In this document: positions 8,506 through 16,085 of the stretch, one piece after another
Layout: each line of letters opens with the position of its first letter
Position numbering within the stretch: the first letter of the stretch is position 1
Assembly (NCBI RefSeq): GCF_000378185.1
Contig: NZ_KB899376.1
Coordinates: 772,357 to 836,356, forward strand
Direction of reading: 5' to 3'
DNA: 64,000 nucleotides
Origin: Salinimonas chungwhensis DSM 16280
GTDB lineage: Bacteria > Pseudomonadota > Gammaproteobacteria > Enterobacterales > Alteromonadaceae
Position numbers and translations under genes: made by a program
The notes under the pieces: generated by a model
Told to the model about the DNA's origin: nothing
Databases searched by the model: none
What the model saw: the letters and a program-made list of their open reading frames with translations, nothing else

Positions 8506-9873
8506 ATGAATATACCAGCCATTATCGATCGCGCACTTGTAAGTAAATATAATGTAAACGGGCCAAGATATACGTCTTATCCCACAGCGCTTCAATTTGA
8601 ACACTTTGAGGACTGCGATTTACTTGACGAAAATGGTTCTCTGGCTGGAAACGATTTTTCCATTTATATTCACATTCCGTTTTGTCACCAGCTTTGCTAT
8701 TACTGCGGCTGCAACAAAATTGTAACGCGCCATCAGGAACGCGCCGACCGCTATCTCGATTATCTTGAAAAAGAAATCATCCGGCGCGCTGACATCGCAT
8801 CTCAAAGTGAAGTCAGACAAATACATCTTGGCGGTGGCTCCCCCAGCTTTTTAACTATTGCCCAGCATACCCGGCTAATGGCCATGTTACACCATTACTT
8901 CACAGTCGCCGCCTCAGCTCAGATAAGTATTGAGCTGGACCCCCGACATATTGACGGCTCTTATCTGGCCTGGCTGGCGCAACTAGGGTACAACCGTATT
9001 TCACTGGGTGTGCAGGACATCGACGAGCAAGTCCAAAATGCGATTAACCGGGTTCAGGACACCGCCCATATTGCAGAACTAGTCCGGCGCGCGCAACAGC
9101 TTGGCATCGCCTCGGTCAACCTCGACCTCATCTATGGCCTGCCCCACCAGAGTGTCGAAACCTTCACTACCACACTGACAGCGGTAAAAGCGATGGCCCC
9201 GGATCGAATTTCTTTGTTCAGTTACGCTCACCTGCCCAAGCGGTTTGCGGCGCAACGAAAAATCCACGATGACTGGCTGCCAGCACCAGAACAAAAACTC
9301 ACCTTAATGGAACTGGCCATCAGCCGCCTCACCGGTGCAGGGTATGAGATGATTGGAATGGACCATTTTGCCCTACGCGATGATGAGCTTTCCATTGCCA
9401 AACGCGACGGTAAGCTACACCGAAACTTTCAGGGTTACACCAGCTGTGGTGATTTATACATGCTGGGCCTGGGGGTATCAGCGATCAGCGACACTGGGGA
9501 GATTTATAGTCAAAACCCTAAACGTCTTAATGACTATTACGAAAAGATTGATAGTGGTAAAGGGCTGACCCAGGTAGGATACCGATTAACCGAAGACGAC
9601 ACCGCCCGGCGATTTGTTATCCAGTCACTTATGTGCAACCTCATCGTAGCCTTTGACGCTATACAAAAATATACAAGAACCTGTCCGAGACAATATTTCA
9701 ATGCCGAACTTACCGCTCTTAAACCCTTTATCGAAGATGGTTTGGTAAGTGTTACCGGGCAGGCAATTGTGGTGCATGAAACAGCGCGACTGCTCATTCG
9801 TACTATATGCAGCACCTTCGACGCTTACTTACCGGCGCAGGGCGCAGCGCAACGCTATTCGCGTGTTATCTGA
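8506..9873 (+). CDS. hemN: Oxygen-independent coproporphyrinogen III oxidase HemN
   Basis: A 455-residue radical SAM enzyme that converts coproporphyrinogen III to protoporphyrinogen IX without oxygen during haem synthesis, in the cytoplasm. The radical SAM cluster ligands are Cys60, Cys64 and Cys67 (CHQLCYYC), followed by Cys69, as in true HemN. The N-terminal YNVNGPRYTSYPTA segment and the LGGGSPSFL glycine motif that contacts SAM also match. The length is as expected for HemN and longer than HemW. It is monocistronic with an FNR-like site upstream. Its stop codon is only 3 nt from the stop of the convergent modC gene, with no terminator between them. Confidence 0.95.
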   Translation: MNIPAIIDRALVSKYNVNGPRYTSYPTALQFEHFEDCDLLDENGSLAGNDFSIYIHIPFCHQLCYYCGCNKIVTRHQERADRYLDYLEKEIIRRADIASQSEVRQIHLGGGSPSFLTIAQHTRLMAMLHHYFTVAASAQISIELDPRHIDGSYLAWLAQLGYNRISLGVQDIDEQVQNAINRVQDTAHIAELVRRAQQLGIASVNLDLIYGLPHQSVETFTTTLTAVKAMAPDRISLFSYAHLPKRFAAQRKIHDDWLPAPEQKLTLMELAISRLTGAGYEMIGMDHFALRDDELSIAKRDGKLHRNFQGYTSCGDLYMLGLGVSAISDTGEIYSQNPKRLNDYYEKIDSGKGLTQVGYRLTEDDTARRFVIQSLMCNLIVAFDAIQKYTRTCPRQYFNAELTALKPFIEDGLVSVTGQAIVVHETARLLIRTICSTFDAYLPAQGAAQRYSRVI

Positions 9874-9876
9874 TGG

Positions 9877-10908
9877 TCAGGCGGGAAAAGACGCCCTGAC
9901 AGTATCACCCTCAGTCAGCGCCAGGCGGGCTAATGCAGCTTGCGAAAGCATCGCATAAAGTCGGGTTTTACCTCGCTTTAGCGTAATATTGACCTGGTGG
10001 TCAACTACCGGCGAGATACCCTCGACTTCACACATAAATGTGTTATCCAGACTAAGGGGGGTGGTGAATGCTCTATCCAGTACGATTTCATGGGCGGCCA
10101 CATTTAACGTTGCACGATCAGGGGATTGCAGTGGTTGTCTGGTGCACAGCAATTGCCCCTCACACTCAAAGGACGTGAGCTGTCCAGCGCTGCCGGTTTC
10201 TTTGCAAGGTTGCCCGGCTAACACAGCAACATGCTGACCGGTGGCTGAGGGGTGTCGCTGGTACATAGTGTTTATAACTTCGCCAGGCACATCATGCAGC
10301 TCAATGCTGCCATTGTTCATAAACATAAGGGACTGACAATGCAACCACAAGTCGGTGACATCGTGGCTGACCATCAGCATCGGCAGACCACTTTCAGCGA
10401 CTTTCTTTAACCAGCTTAGAATAGCAGAGCGGGTCGACAGATCCAGTGCGCCAAGAGGCTCATCAAGTAACAGAAGTTGGGGCTGATTCAACAATGCCCG
10501 CGCCAGCGCCACCCGTTGGGCCTCGCCACCGGATAATTGCGCCGGTGTATGTGCCAGCAGATGTTCGCACTGACAATTTGCAATGACTGAATCATAGGAA
10601 AGATAAGACGAGCTCATTCCGTTGTCGCCGGCATACCGTTGAGCCAAAGTTAAGTTCTGGGCTACTGTCTGATGTGGCAATAAAAGCGGTTCCTGAAACA
10701 CCAGGCCAATGCGGCAGCGGGTTAGCGACTGGCCGTTGTACTGCCCGCGCACACTGGCATATGATTCAAGGCCTGCCAGGGCTCGCAGCAGAGATGACTT
10801 CCCCGCGCCCGAAGGCCCCGTTAACCCCACCATCGAGAAGTTGAGCAATGAGGCCTCAGCCTGAACAACAAACTGTGTTGAGCGACGCAGATTTACCGAA
10901 AATTCCAC
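9877..10908 (-). CDS. modC: Molybdate ABC transporter ATP-binding protein ModC
   Basis: The ATPase of the molybdate importer, 343 residues from the start chosen here. Walker A is GPSGAGKS (31-38), the ABC signature LSGGEAQ (125-131) and Walker B LLLLDEP (145-151). The C-terminal part (about 270-343) has the TOBE/mop-like VNITLKRGKTRLYAML pattern that binds oxyanion. I place the start at a GTG (10908) preceded by GGGGAGG with a 9-nt gap. An upstream TTG at 10947 is possible but has no ribosome binding site and would lengthen the overlap with modB. It is the last gene of the moa-mod operon and overlaps modB by 16 nt. Confidence 0.92.
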   Translation of the reverse strand: MEFSVNLRRSTQFVVQAEASLLNFSMVGLTGPSGAGKSSLLRALAGLESYASVRGQYNGQSLTRCRIGLVFQEPLLLPHQTVAQNLTLAQRYAGDNGMSSSYLSYDSVIANCQCEHLLAHTPAQLSGGEAQRVALARALLNQPQLLLLDEPLGALDLSTRSAILSWLKKVAESGLPMLMVSHDVTDLWLHCQSLMFMNNGSIELHDVPGEVINTMYQRHPSATGQHVAVLAGQPCKETGSAGQLTSFECEGQLLCTRQPLQSPDRATLNVAAHEIVLDRAFTTPLSLDNTFMCEVEGISPVVDHQVNITLKRGKTRLYAMLSQAALARLALTEGDTVRASFPA

Positions 10909-11585
10909 TGGCGACCGCCTCCCCGATTGCACCAGTACAGCACACACAATAATAGGAAAGAGAACAGCAACAGGCCTGACGCCAGCCAGTGCGCTCGATA
11001 ATACTCCCCCATTTCAACATGATCATAGAGAGCGATAGATATTACCTGGGTCTCACCGGGGATATTTCCGCCTATCATCAGGACTACGCCGAACTCGCCA
11101 ATGGTATGGGCAAAGGTAAGGCCCGCCGCAACCAGGAAATAGGATTGACATAAAGGCAGGATTATTTGTGTAAAACGCGCCCAGCGTCCCATTTTAAAGG
11201 TATAGCCAACATCCAGAAACCGCCGGTCCAGTTGGGTAAATCCGGTATACAATGGCTGCACGGCAAAGGGCAATGAATAAACCACGGAGCCTATAACCAG
11301 ACCGCTGAACGAAAAAGCCAATGAGTGGTCGAACACTTGCTGCCACGCCCCGCCAATCAGACTATCAGGCGCAAATGCCAGCAGCAGATAAAAACCCAGT
11401 ACAGTGGGTGGTAAAATCAGCGGCAGCGCTATAACAGCAAGCACAATATTTTTCAGCCGATGCTGCCAGCACGAGAGCCACCAGGCCAGCGGCGTGGCAA
11501 TAACAAGAAGAATCAGACTGCTCATCGCGGCCAGTTTAAGGGTCAGCCACACGGCTGTGATATCACTGCTCATCGCGGCACTCAT
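10893..11585 (-). CDS. modB: Molybdate ABC transporter permease ModB
   Basis: A 230-residue inner-membrane permease with about five hydrophobic segments. The conserved cytoplasmic loop is seen in HTIGEFGVVLMIGGNIPGETQ, the EAA-type motif that contacts ModC. LPLILPPTVLGFYLL is typical of ModB and CysT/W permeases. Two start codons are possible, 11585 and 11573 (MSSDITAVWLTLKL); neither has a strong ribosome binding site, so translational coupling to modA, whose end it overlaps, is likely. It forms the membrane channel for molybdate entry. Confidence 0.93.
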   Translation of the reverse strand: MSAAMSSDITAVWLTLKLAAMSSLILLVIATPLAWWLSCWQHRLKNIVLAVIALPLILPPTVLGFYLLLAFAPDSLIGGAWQQVFDHSLAFSFSGLVIGSVVYSLPFAVQPLYTGFTQLDRRFLDVGYTFKMGRWARFTQIILPLCQSYFLVAAGLTFAHTIGEFGVVLMIGGNIPGETQVISIALYDHVEMGEYYRAHWLASGLLLFSFLLLCVLYWCNRGGGRQWNFR

Positions 11586-12345
11586 CAGGACTGTCTACGG
11601 GACCATAACCTCGGCGCGCAAATTGCTGTTGAATAGCAGGCGATAAAATGAAGCAAAGAAATTGCATGGCATCCTGTTGACGGCCTGATGACGCCGGAAC
11701 CACTGCTTTTTGCACTATTGGCTGATGCATAAACAACGGGATCAGTACTTTGCCTTCCTCCAGGCCGCTAACCAGAGATGCCGCCACAAGCGCATGCTCC
11801 ACGTTGCCGGTATCAAAATACTGCAGTGCCTGCAGAACATTCTTGCCTCGCACCAGCTGCGACTGATAGGGCTGCCACAGCGAGACTGATTCCAACGTTT
11901 GTCTGGCAGCCAGACCGTATGGCGCAAGTTGGGGGTGCGCAATAGCCAGACGGCGCGGCTGGCTTTCCAGTGCGATCACCATATCATCGGAAGAGGTAAC
12001 CGACTCATCATTCGTTACGTACGCTAACCTGCCCTGGGCGTACGCCATCAGCGTGGATGAGACACCCTTTTTTGTTCTGACCAGTTCTTCTGGCCGACGG
12101 GCATCAGCAGAAAGAAAGACGTCGAAAGGTGCACCATGTTGCAGCTGTGCAAACAACGTTCCGCTGGATGCCACGGTAACTGTGGCTTTGATACCGGTCT
12201 GCTGTTCAAAAGACTGCAGCACGGCATTTACAGCCGGCGCAAAGTTTGCTGCTACCGCAAGCCGCAGCGGCGGCCTTTCCTGCGCAGTGACAGCGCCTGC
12301 CGCAATCAGATAACTAATAGTCAGAAAACGAGCAATGAGCTTCAT
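11563..12345 (-). CDS. modA: Molybdate-binding periplasmic protein ModA
   Basis: A 260-residue solute-binding protein with a signal peptide (residues 1 to about 21, ending in TAQ). The mature protein has the family motifs LRLAVAANFAPAVNAV, the VASSGTLFAQLQHGAPFDVFLSAD region that contributes oxyanion-binding serine, and a C-terminal FILSPAIQQQFARRGYG helix. It captures molybdate (or tungstate) in the periplasm and hands it to ModBC. Its start overlaps the end of moaE by 4 nt, which ties cofactor synthesis and metal uptake into one transcript. Confidence 0.93.
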   Translation of the reverse strand: MKLIARFLTISYLIAAGAVTAQERPPLRLAVAANFAPAVNAVLQSFEQQTGIKATVTVASSGTLFAQLQHGAPFDVFLSADARRPEELVRTKKGVSSTLMAYAQGRLAYVTNDESVTSSDDMVIALESQPRRLAIAHPQLAPYGLAARQTLESVSLWQPYQSQLVRGKNVLQALQYFDTGNVEHALVAASLVSGLEEGKVLIPLFMHQPIVQKAVVPASSGRQQDAMQFLCFILSPAIQQQFARRGYGPVDSPDECRDEQ

Positions 12346-12809
12346 GATTCAGAGCCATCCAGCCAGCTAAGTGCTGCTTGTGCGTCGGAACTTTTTGCTT
12401 CAACCCAATGTGCGCCACCGTGCTGAAATTCTTTTTTCCACAGCGGAACAGAAGATTTCAACGTATCCATCATGTAACCGGCAGCATCAAAAGCCGCCTT
12501 TCGATGGCTGGCGGCAGTACCGACCCAGACAATCTGCTCATGATTAGCCAGCTTACCCACGCGATGGACAATGCCGGCATTCTGCAGCGAAAACCGATTA
12601 ATGGCTTGTGTAGCCAACCTGATCAGCGCCTGCTCTGTCATACCCGGGTAATGCTCCAGACTCATACCCTCAATGGGTCCGTCGGCATTAAAATCCCTGA
12701 CCAAGCCGGTGAATGTGACGATGGCTCCCGGCGTCTGCGCACAATCGGCAAGCAAAGTATCGTACAATACCTGCTGCGAAAAAATGCCGGTTTGGATGGT
12801 CGCAAGCAT
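12342..12809 (-). CDS. moaE: Molybdopterin synthase catalytic subunit MoaE
   Basis: A 155-residue large subunit of molybdopterin synthase. Visible family motifs are GAIVTFTGLVRD near residue 30, EHYPGMTEQAL, the HRVGKL strand, and HRKAAFDAAGYMMDTLK followed by PLWKKE, which holds the active-site lysines. With MoaD thiocarboxylate it converts precursor Z (cPMP) to molybdopterin. The ATG follows the moaD stop codon directly, with no gap, so the two subunits are probably translated in a coupled way. Confidence 0.95.
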   Translation of the reverse strand: MLATIQTGIFSQQVLYDTLLADCAQTPGAIVTFTGLVRDFNADGPIEGMSLEHYPGMTEQALIRLATQAINRFSLQNAGIVHRVGKLANHEQIVWVGTAASHRKAAFDAAGYMMDTLKSSVPLWKKEFQHGGAHWVEAKSSDAQAALSWLDGSES

Positions 12810-13055
12810 TCAGCCTCCTGTCACTGGCGGGAAAAACGCCACTTCGTCGTTGTCCTGCACCCTGTAACTGAGATCTCGCATTGTCTGATTGACCGCGACC
12901 AGTACCTGCCCTGCCAGTGCTTGTTTCCAGCGCGCATCCTGGATGATAAGTTTCTCGGTCAGTTCAGAAACGGTCAACTGTGAACTGACCTCAACGTGCC
13001 AGTCACTTTTACCGACAATTTCTCTGACCTGGGCAAATGTTTTTACAGCAATCAT
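12810..13055 (-). CDS. moaD: Molybdopterin synthase sulfur carrier subunit MoaD
   Basis: An 81-residue ubiquitin-like sulfur carrier. The protein ends in FFPPVTGG; the C-terminal Gly-Gly is the part that MoeB adenylates and that is then thiocarboxylated. The VAVNQTM strand and the DNDEVAFFPPV end are typical. It overlaps moaC by 4 nt and is immediately followed by moaE. Confidence 0.95.
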   Translation of the reverse strand: MIAVKTFAQVREIVGKSDWHVEVSSQLTVSELTEKLIIQDARWKQALAGQVLVAVNQTMRDLSYRVQDNDEVAFFPPVTGG

Positions 13056-13534
13056 TGATTGGCTCTTTCCCAGTGACCGGTTTTACCGCCTTGCTTTTGC
13101 AACACGCCGATTTGTGTCATTTGCATGGATGGATCTAAGGCTTTACACATATCAAATAATGTCAGCAACGTGACATTGACCCCGGTCAATGCTTCCATTT
13201 CCACCCCGGTTTTTCCCGCCAGTTTACAGCGGCACCGCACCTCAATGCGTTTTTGTTCTGCCTGTATATCAAACTGAATATCTACCTTAGACAGGGCCAG
13301 CGGATGACACAGCGGGATCAGATCGGCGCACCGTTTAGCGCCCTGAATACCTGCGATACGCGCCACTGCAAGCACATCACCCTTAGCTACCCGGTCTTCT
13401 CTGATAGCATCCAGCACCTCATCGTTCACGTTTAAATAGCCCACTGCGACCGCTTCTCTGGTGGAAACCGCCTTATCTGAGATATCCACCATATTCGCCT
13501 CACCCTGAGCATTGATATGGCTAAGGCCGCTCAT
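13052..13534 (-). CDS. moaC: Cyclic pyranopterin monophosphate synthase MoaC
   Basis: A 160-residue enzyme of the first step of molybdenum cofactor synthesis, converting the MoaA product to cPMP. Characteristic segments are VDISDKAVSTREAVA at the N terminus, DLIPLCHPLALSKVDI with the active-site histidine loop, and GVEMEALTGVNVTLLTLFDMCKA-type sequence near the C terminus. The operon contains no moaA, so the radical SAM partner must lie outside this window. It overlaps moaB by 4 nt. Confidence 0.95.
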   Translation of the reverse strand: MSGLSHINAQGEANMVDISDKAVSTREAVAVGYLNVNDEVLDAIREDRVAKGDVLAVARIAGIQGAKRCADLIPLCHPLALSKVDIQFDIQAEQKRIEVRCRCKLAGKTGVEMEALTGVNVTLLTLFDMCKALDPSMQMTQIGVLQKQGGKTGHWERANQ

Positions 13535-14043
13535 GAATTTGCACCGGTCAGGTGACCCACAAAGTTGCAGGGTTTGTAACTGGCATCCAACTGACTTTGA
13601 ATAATTTTTGTCCAGCCTGTTTTACACGCTCCGGTGGAGCCAGGCAGACAGAAAATCACCGTTTTATTGGCGAAGCCGGCCACTGCCCGGGACTGAATCG
13701 TTGAGGTACCAATTTCCTCATAGCTCACTTGTCGAAACAGCTCGCCAAAGCCATCCACTGTTTTATCAAACAACACACTTAGTGCTTCTGGCGTTGAGTC
13801 ACGCCCGGTAAATCCTGTTCCGCCGGTAGAAATGACTGCATGCACATCGTCTCGCGCTATCCAGTCAGACACTACGGCCCGTTGTTTATAGATATCGTCT
13901 TTCACCAACGCTCTGTCTACCAGTTGATGGCCGGCCTGTTCCAGTGCCTCCACCAAATACTGGCCGGATTTGTCATTTTCCACAGTGCGGGTATCAGACA
14001 CAGTCAGTATTGCAATATTAAGGGCTGTCACGGTATCAGACAT
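13531..14043 (-). CDS. moaB: Molybdopterin adenylyltransferase-type protein MoaB
   Basis: A 170-residue MoaB/Mog family protein. TVSDTRTVENDKSG near residue 15 and STGGTGFTGRDSTPEAL near residue 80 are the family nucleotide/pterin-binding motifs, and FCLPGSTGACKTGW is the C-terminal loop. I place the start at 14043, which has GCAGGAG 5 nt upstream; a longer in-frame upstream extension lacks homology. It is the first gene of the seven-gene moaBCDE-modABC operon and is divergent from moeB. Confidence 0.93.
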   Translation of the reverse strand: MSDTVTALNIAILTVSDTRTVENDKSGQYLVEALEQAGHQLVDRALVKDDIYKQRAVVSDWIARDDVHAVISTGGTGFTGRDSTPEALSVLFDKTVDGFGELFRQVSYEEIGTSTIQSRAVAGFANKTVIFCLPGSTGACKTGWTKIIQSQLDASYKPCNFVGHLTGANS

Positions 14044-14160
14044 GCTACTCCTGCCAAGATTATACATAGAAAACATTTCAAATATGGTATCGTAAAGCCG
14101 TGCCTTACCCACGCATATACGTTTGTTTTTCTGAATTATTTCACATTTTTGAATTTTACT
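14044..14160. promoter_or_regulatory. Divergent promoter region of moaB and moeB
   Basis: This 117-bp gap must hold the promoters of both the moa-mod operon and moeB. I looked for a ModE operator (two TATAA-type half sites) and for a Moco riboswitch and saw neither with confidence. Confidence 0.5.
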
Positions 14161-14913
14161 ATGCCAGAACCTATCAACCAAGCACAGGCTATGCGTTACA
14201 ATCGCCATATTGTTCTGCCTCAGATCGATCTTGAGGGCCAGGAGCGATTGCTTAACGCCCGGGTGCTGATAATCGGTGCGGGCGGTCTGGGATGCAGCGC
14301 CGCTCAACTGCTGTGCGCTAGCGGTGTGGGCACGCTCACTCTGGTTGACGATGACCACGTTGAGGTCACCAACCTGCCCCGTCAGGTGTTGTTTACTGAT
14401 GCCGACGTGGGCCAGTACAAGGTTGCTGCGGCGCAGCAGAAACTTAACCAACTCAACGCGTCATGCCAGATCAAAACCTATAGCCGGCGGCTTGATTTGA
14501 CCGAGCTTGCCAGCCAGGCTGGCGCTCACAATATAGTTCTGGACTGCACAGACAATTTGTCCGCCCGGCTTGCTACCAATGCAGCCTGTGCGGTCAGCCG
14601 AACACCGCTGGTGAGTGGCGCAGCCATTCGGTTTGAAGGCCAGCTGTTTACCACCAGCTATGCACCAGGTACATCCTGCTATGAATGCGTCAGTGCGCTG
14701 ACCGGCAATCCTGATTTAAGTTGTACCGAATCGGGAATATTTTCTCCCGTGGTAGCTATCATTGGTGCTCAGCAGGCATTAATTGCTATGCAGCTAATAG
14801 CAGGTATCGGTAAACCATTACTCAATACGCTTCAATTGTTTGACGCCCTCAGTGGTCAGTGGCAACAGTTTATTGTTCCTGAAAATCCTCAATGCACAGT
14901 TTGTCAGGGTTAA
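14161..14913 (+). CDS. moeB: Molybdopterin-synthase adenylyltransferase MoeB
   Basis: A 250-residue ThiF/MoeB/HesA-type E1-like enzyme that adenylates the C-terminal glycine of MoaD. It has RYNRHIVLPQIDLEGQERL at the N terminus and the ATP-binding VLIIGAGGLGCSAAQLL near residue 40. DCTDNLSARL carries the catalytic aspartate region. Zinc-ligand cysteines lie in SCYECV and near the C terminus in CTVCQ. Start at 14161 fits the family; the frame is open further upstream but overlaps moaB. An AstE-type gene follows after 3 nt. Confidence 0.93.
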   Translation: MPEPINQAQAMRYNRHIVLPQIDLEGQERLLNARVLIIGAGGLGCSAAQLLCASGVGTLTLVDDDHVEVTNLPRQVLFTDADVGQYKVAAAQQKLNQLNASCQIKTYSRRLDLTELASQAGAHNIVLDCTDNLSARLATNAACAVSRTPLVSGAAIRFEGQLFTTSYAPGTSCYECVSALTGNPDLSCTESGIFSPVVAIIGAQQALIAMQLIAGIGKPLLNTLQLFDALSGQWQQFIVPENPQCTVCQG

Positions 14914-14916
14914 TCT

Positions 14917-16050
14917 ATGACTTCATCAGTAACCATCAATAAATCTCACATTGTGGTGGCCCAAAATGCCTCTGGCCGCAATATGAATGTTCCGGTTTAT
15001 CGACTCACCGGCCAGCAGCCTGGTCCCACCGTGTATATTCAAAGTTCTATACACGGCTCAGAAGTTCAGGGGAATGTGGTCATCTACCAGCTAATGCAGT
15101 ATCTCAAACAGCTGCAAATTGCTGGTGAAATCATTTTAGTACCAAACTGTAATCCCGTGGGGACCAATATCAAAGCCGGTGAATACACGCTGGGTCGGTT
15201 TGATCCGGTAAACGGTACCAACTGGAATCGCGGTTATTATTATGATCCTGACAGGTTGGATGAATTTTATCACACCGTCCAGGACACTGATTGCACCGCG
15301 ACCATAAAAGCAAAGTTCAGGCAGTTCTGGCGTGTTGCCATTACCGAAAAACTAGAGTCTGCCTGGGGGCTTGGCCTGGCTCAGCAGCTTAATCTGAAGC
15401 TTCAGTTACTAGCGCTGGATGCAGATATCGTACTTGATTTGCATAATGGGCCGGTGTCCACCCGCCACATTTATATTCCACAGTATGCTGCAAAGTCGGC
15501 CGGCCTGTTTAATATTCCCCACGTCATTTTTATTCCTAATCATTTTGCCGGTGCCCTGGATGAAGCGACATTTTGCCCCTGGTGGACATTGCAGGAAAAA
15601 CTAAGTGCAGCGCGGGGTACCAATATTGATTTGGGCGTTGAGGCCATGACCCTTGAAATGGGTAGTCAGGAAGTGATCGCTTTTGAAGAGGGAAAACAGG
15701 ATGCCCAAAGCATTCTTGCTTATTTGGGCCAGCGTGGCGTTATTAACCAGTGCCCCTTTGAGCCAGCGGTAATGCAGCGGGTCGGGGTTCACCTTAGCCA
15801 GTACAAAACCCTCTTCACCCAATGGGGCGGTATGGTGGAGTATATGGCTAAGCCGGGCCAGCGTGTGGCAAAGGGGCAACCGCTGGCAAGAGTGCTCAAT
15901 ATTGATGAGCTGGATAATGAACAGGCTACATTTACGATTTATGCTCCCTGCGATATGATCCCTATCTTACATTTTCCATCAGCATCGGTGTTAAGTGGCA
16001 CGCAATTGTACAAGGTGTTCACGGAGTACTTTGACATAACCGGCACATAA
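14917..16050 (+). CDS. Succinylglutamate desuccinylase/aspartoacylase family metallo-enzyme
   Basis: A 377-residue M14-like zinc hydrolase of the AstE/AspA group. Predicted zinc ligands are His46 and Glu49 in SSIHGSEVQG and His176 in VLDLHNGP; the catalytic glutamate is Glu247 in TLEMGS. NPVGTN and the C-terminal beta-rich domain (GGMVEYMAKPGQRVAKGQPLARV) match the prokaryotic deacylase subgroup rather than true AstE. It probably cleaves an N-acyl amino acid or a related amide. It follows moeB after 3 nt, so the two genes are likely co-transcribed, although no biochemical link with molybdenum is evident. Confidence 0.85.
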   Translation: MTSSVTINKSHIVVAQNASGRNMNVPVYRLTGQQPGPTVYIQSSIHGSEVQGNVVIYQLMQYLKQLQIAGEIILVPNCNPVGTNIKAGEYTLGRFDPVNGTNWNRGYYYDPDRLDEFYHTVQDTDCTATIKAKFRQFWRVAITEKLESAWGLGLAQQLNLKLQLLALDADIVLDLHNGPVSTRHIYIPQYAAKSAGLFNIPHVIFIPNHFAGALDEATFCPWWTLQEKLSAARGTNIDLGVEAMTLEMGSQEVIAFEEGKQDAQSILAYLGQRGVINQCPFEPAVMQRVGVHLSQYKTLFTQWGGMVEYMAKPGQRVAKGQPLARVLNIDELDNEQATFTIYAPCDMIPILHFPSASVLSGTQLYKVFTEYFDITGT

Positions 16051-16074
16051 AAAAGGGGCTTCTGCGCCCCTTTT
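16051..16074. terminator. Bidirectional terminator after the AstE-type gene
   Basis: AAAAGGGGC pairs with GCCCCTTTT around a short loop directly after the stop codon. The flanks allow it to serve the plus-strand moeB transcript and the convergent protease gene ending at 16086. Confidence 0.85.
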
Positions 16075-16085
16075 CTAAACAGATA

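Noticed and set aside
9877..9958. Terminator between hemN and modC
   Set aside because: Only 3 bp separate the stop codons and no hairpin with a T run is found on either strand near them.
12342..12983. Plus-strand frames opposite moaE and moaD
   Set aside because: They are shadows of well-recognised genes on the other strand; moaD and moaE have exact family ends and overlaps.
14044..14160. ModE-type operator or molybdenum cofactor riboswitch in the moaB/moeB gap
   Set aside because: No pair of TATAA-type half sites and no riboswitch core could be found; the gap is too short for the full riboswitch plus two promoters.
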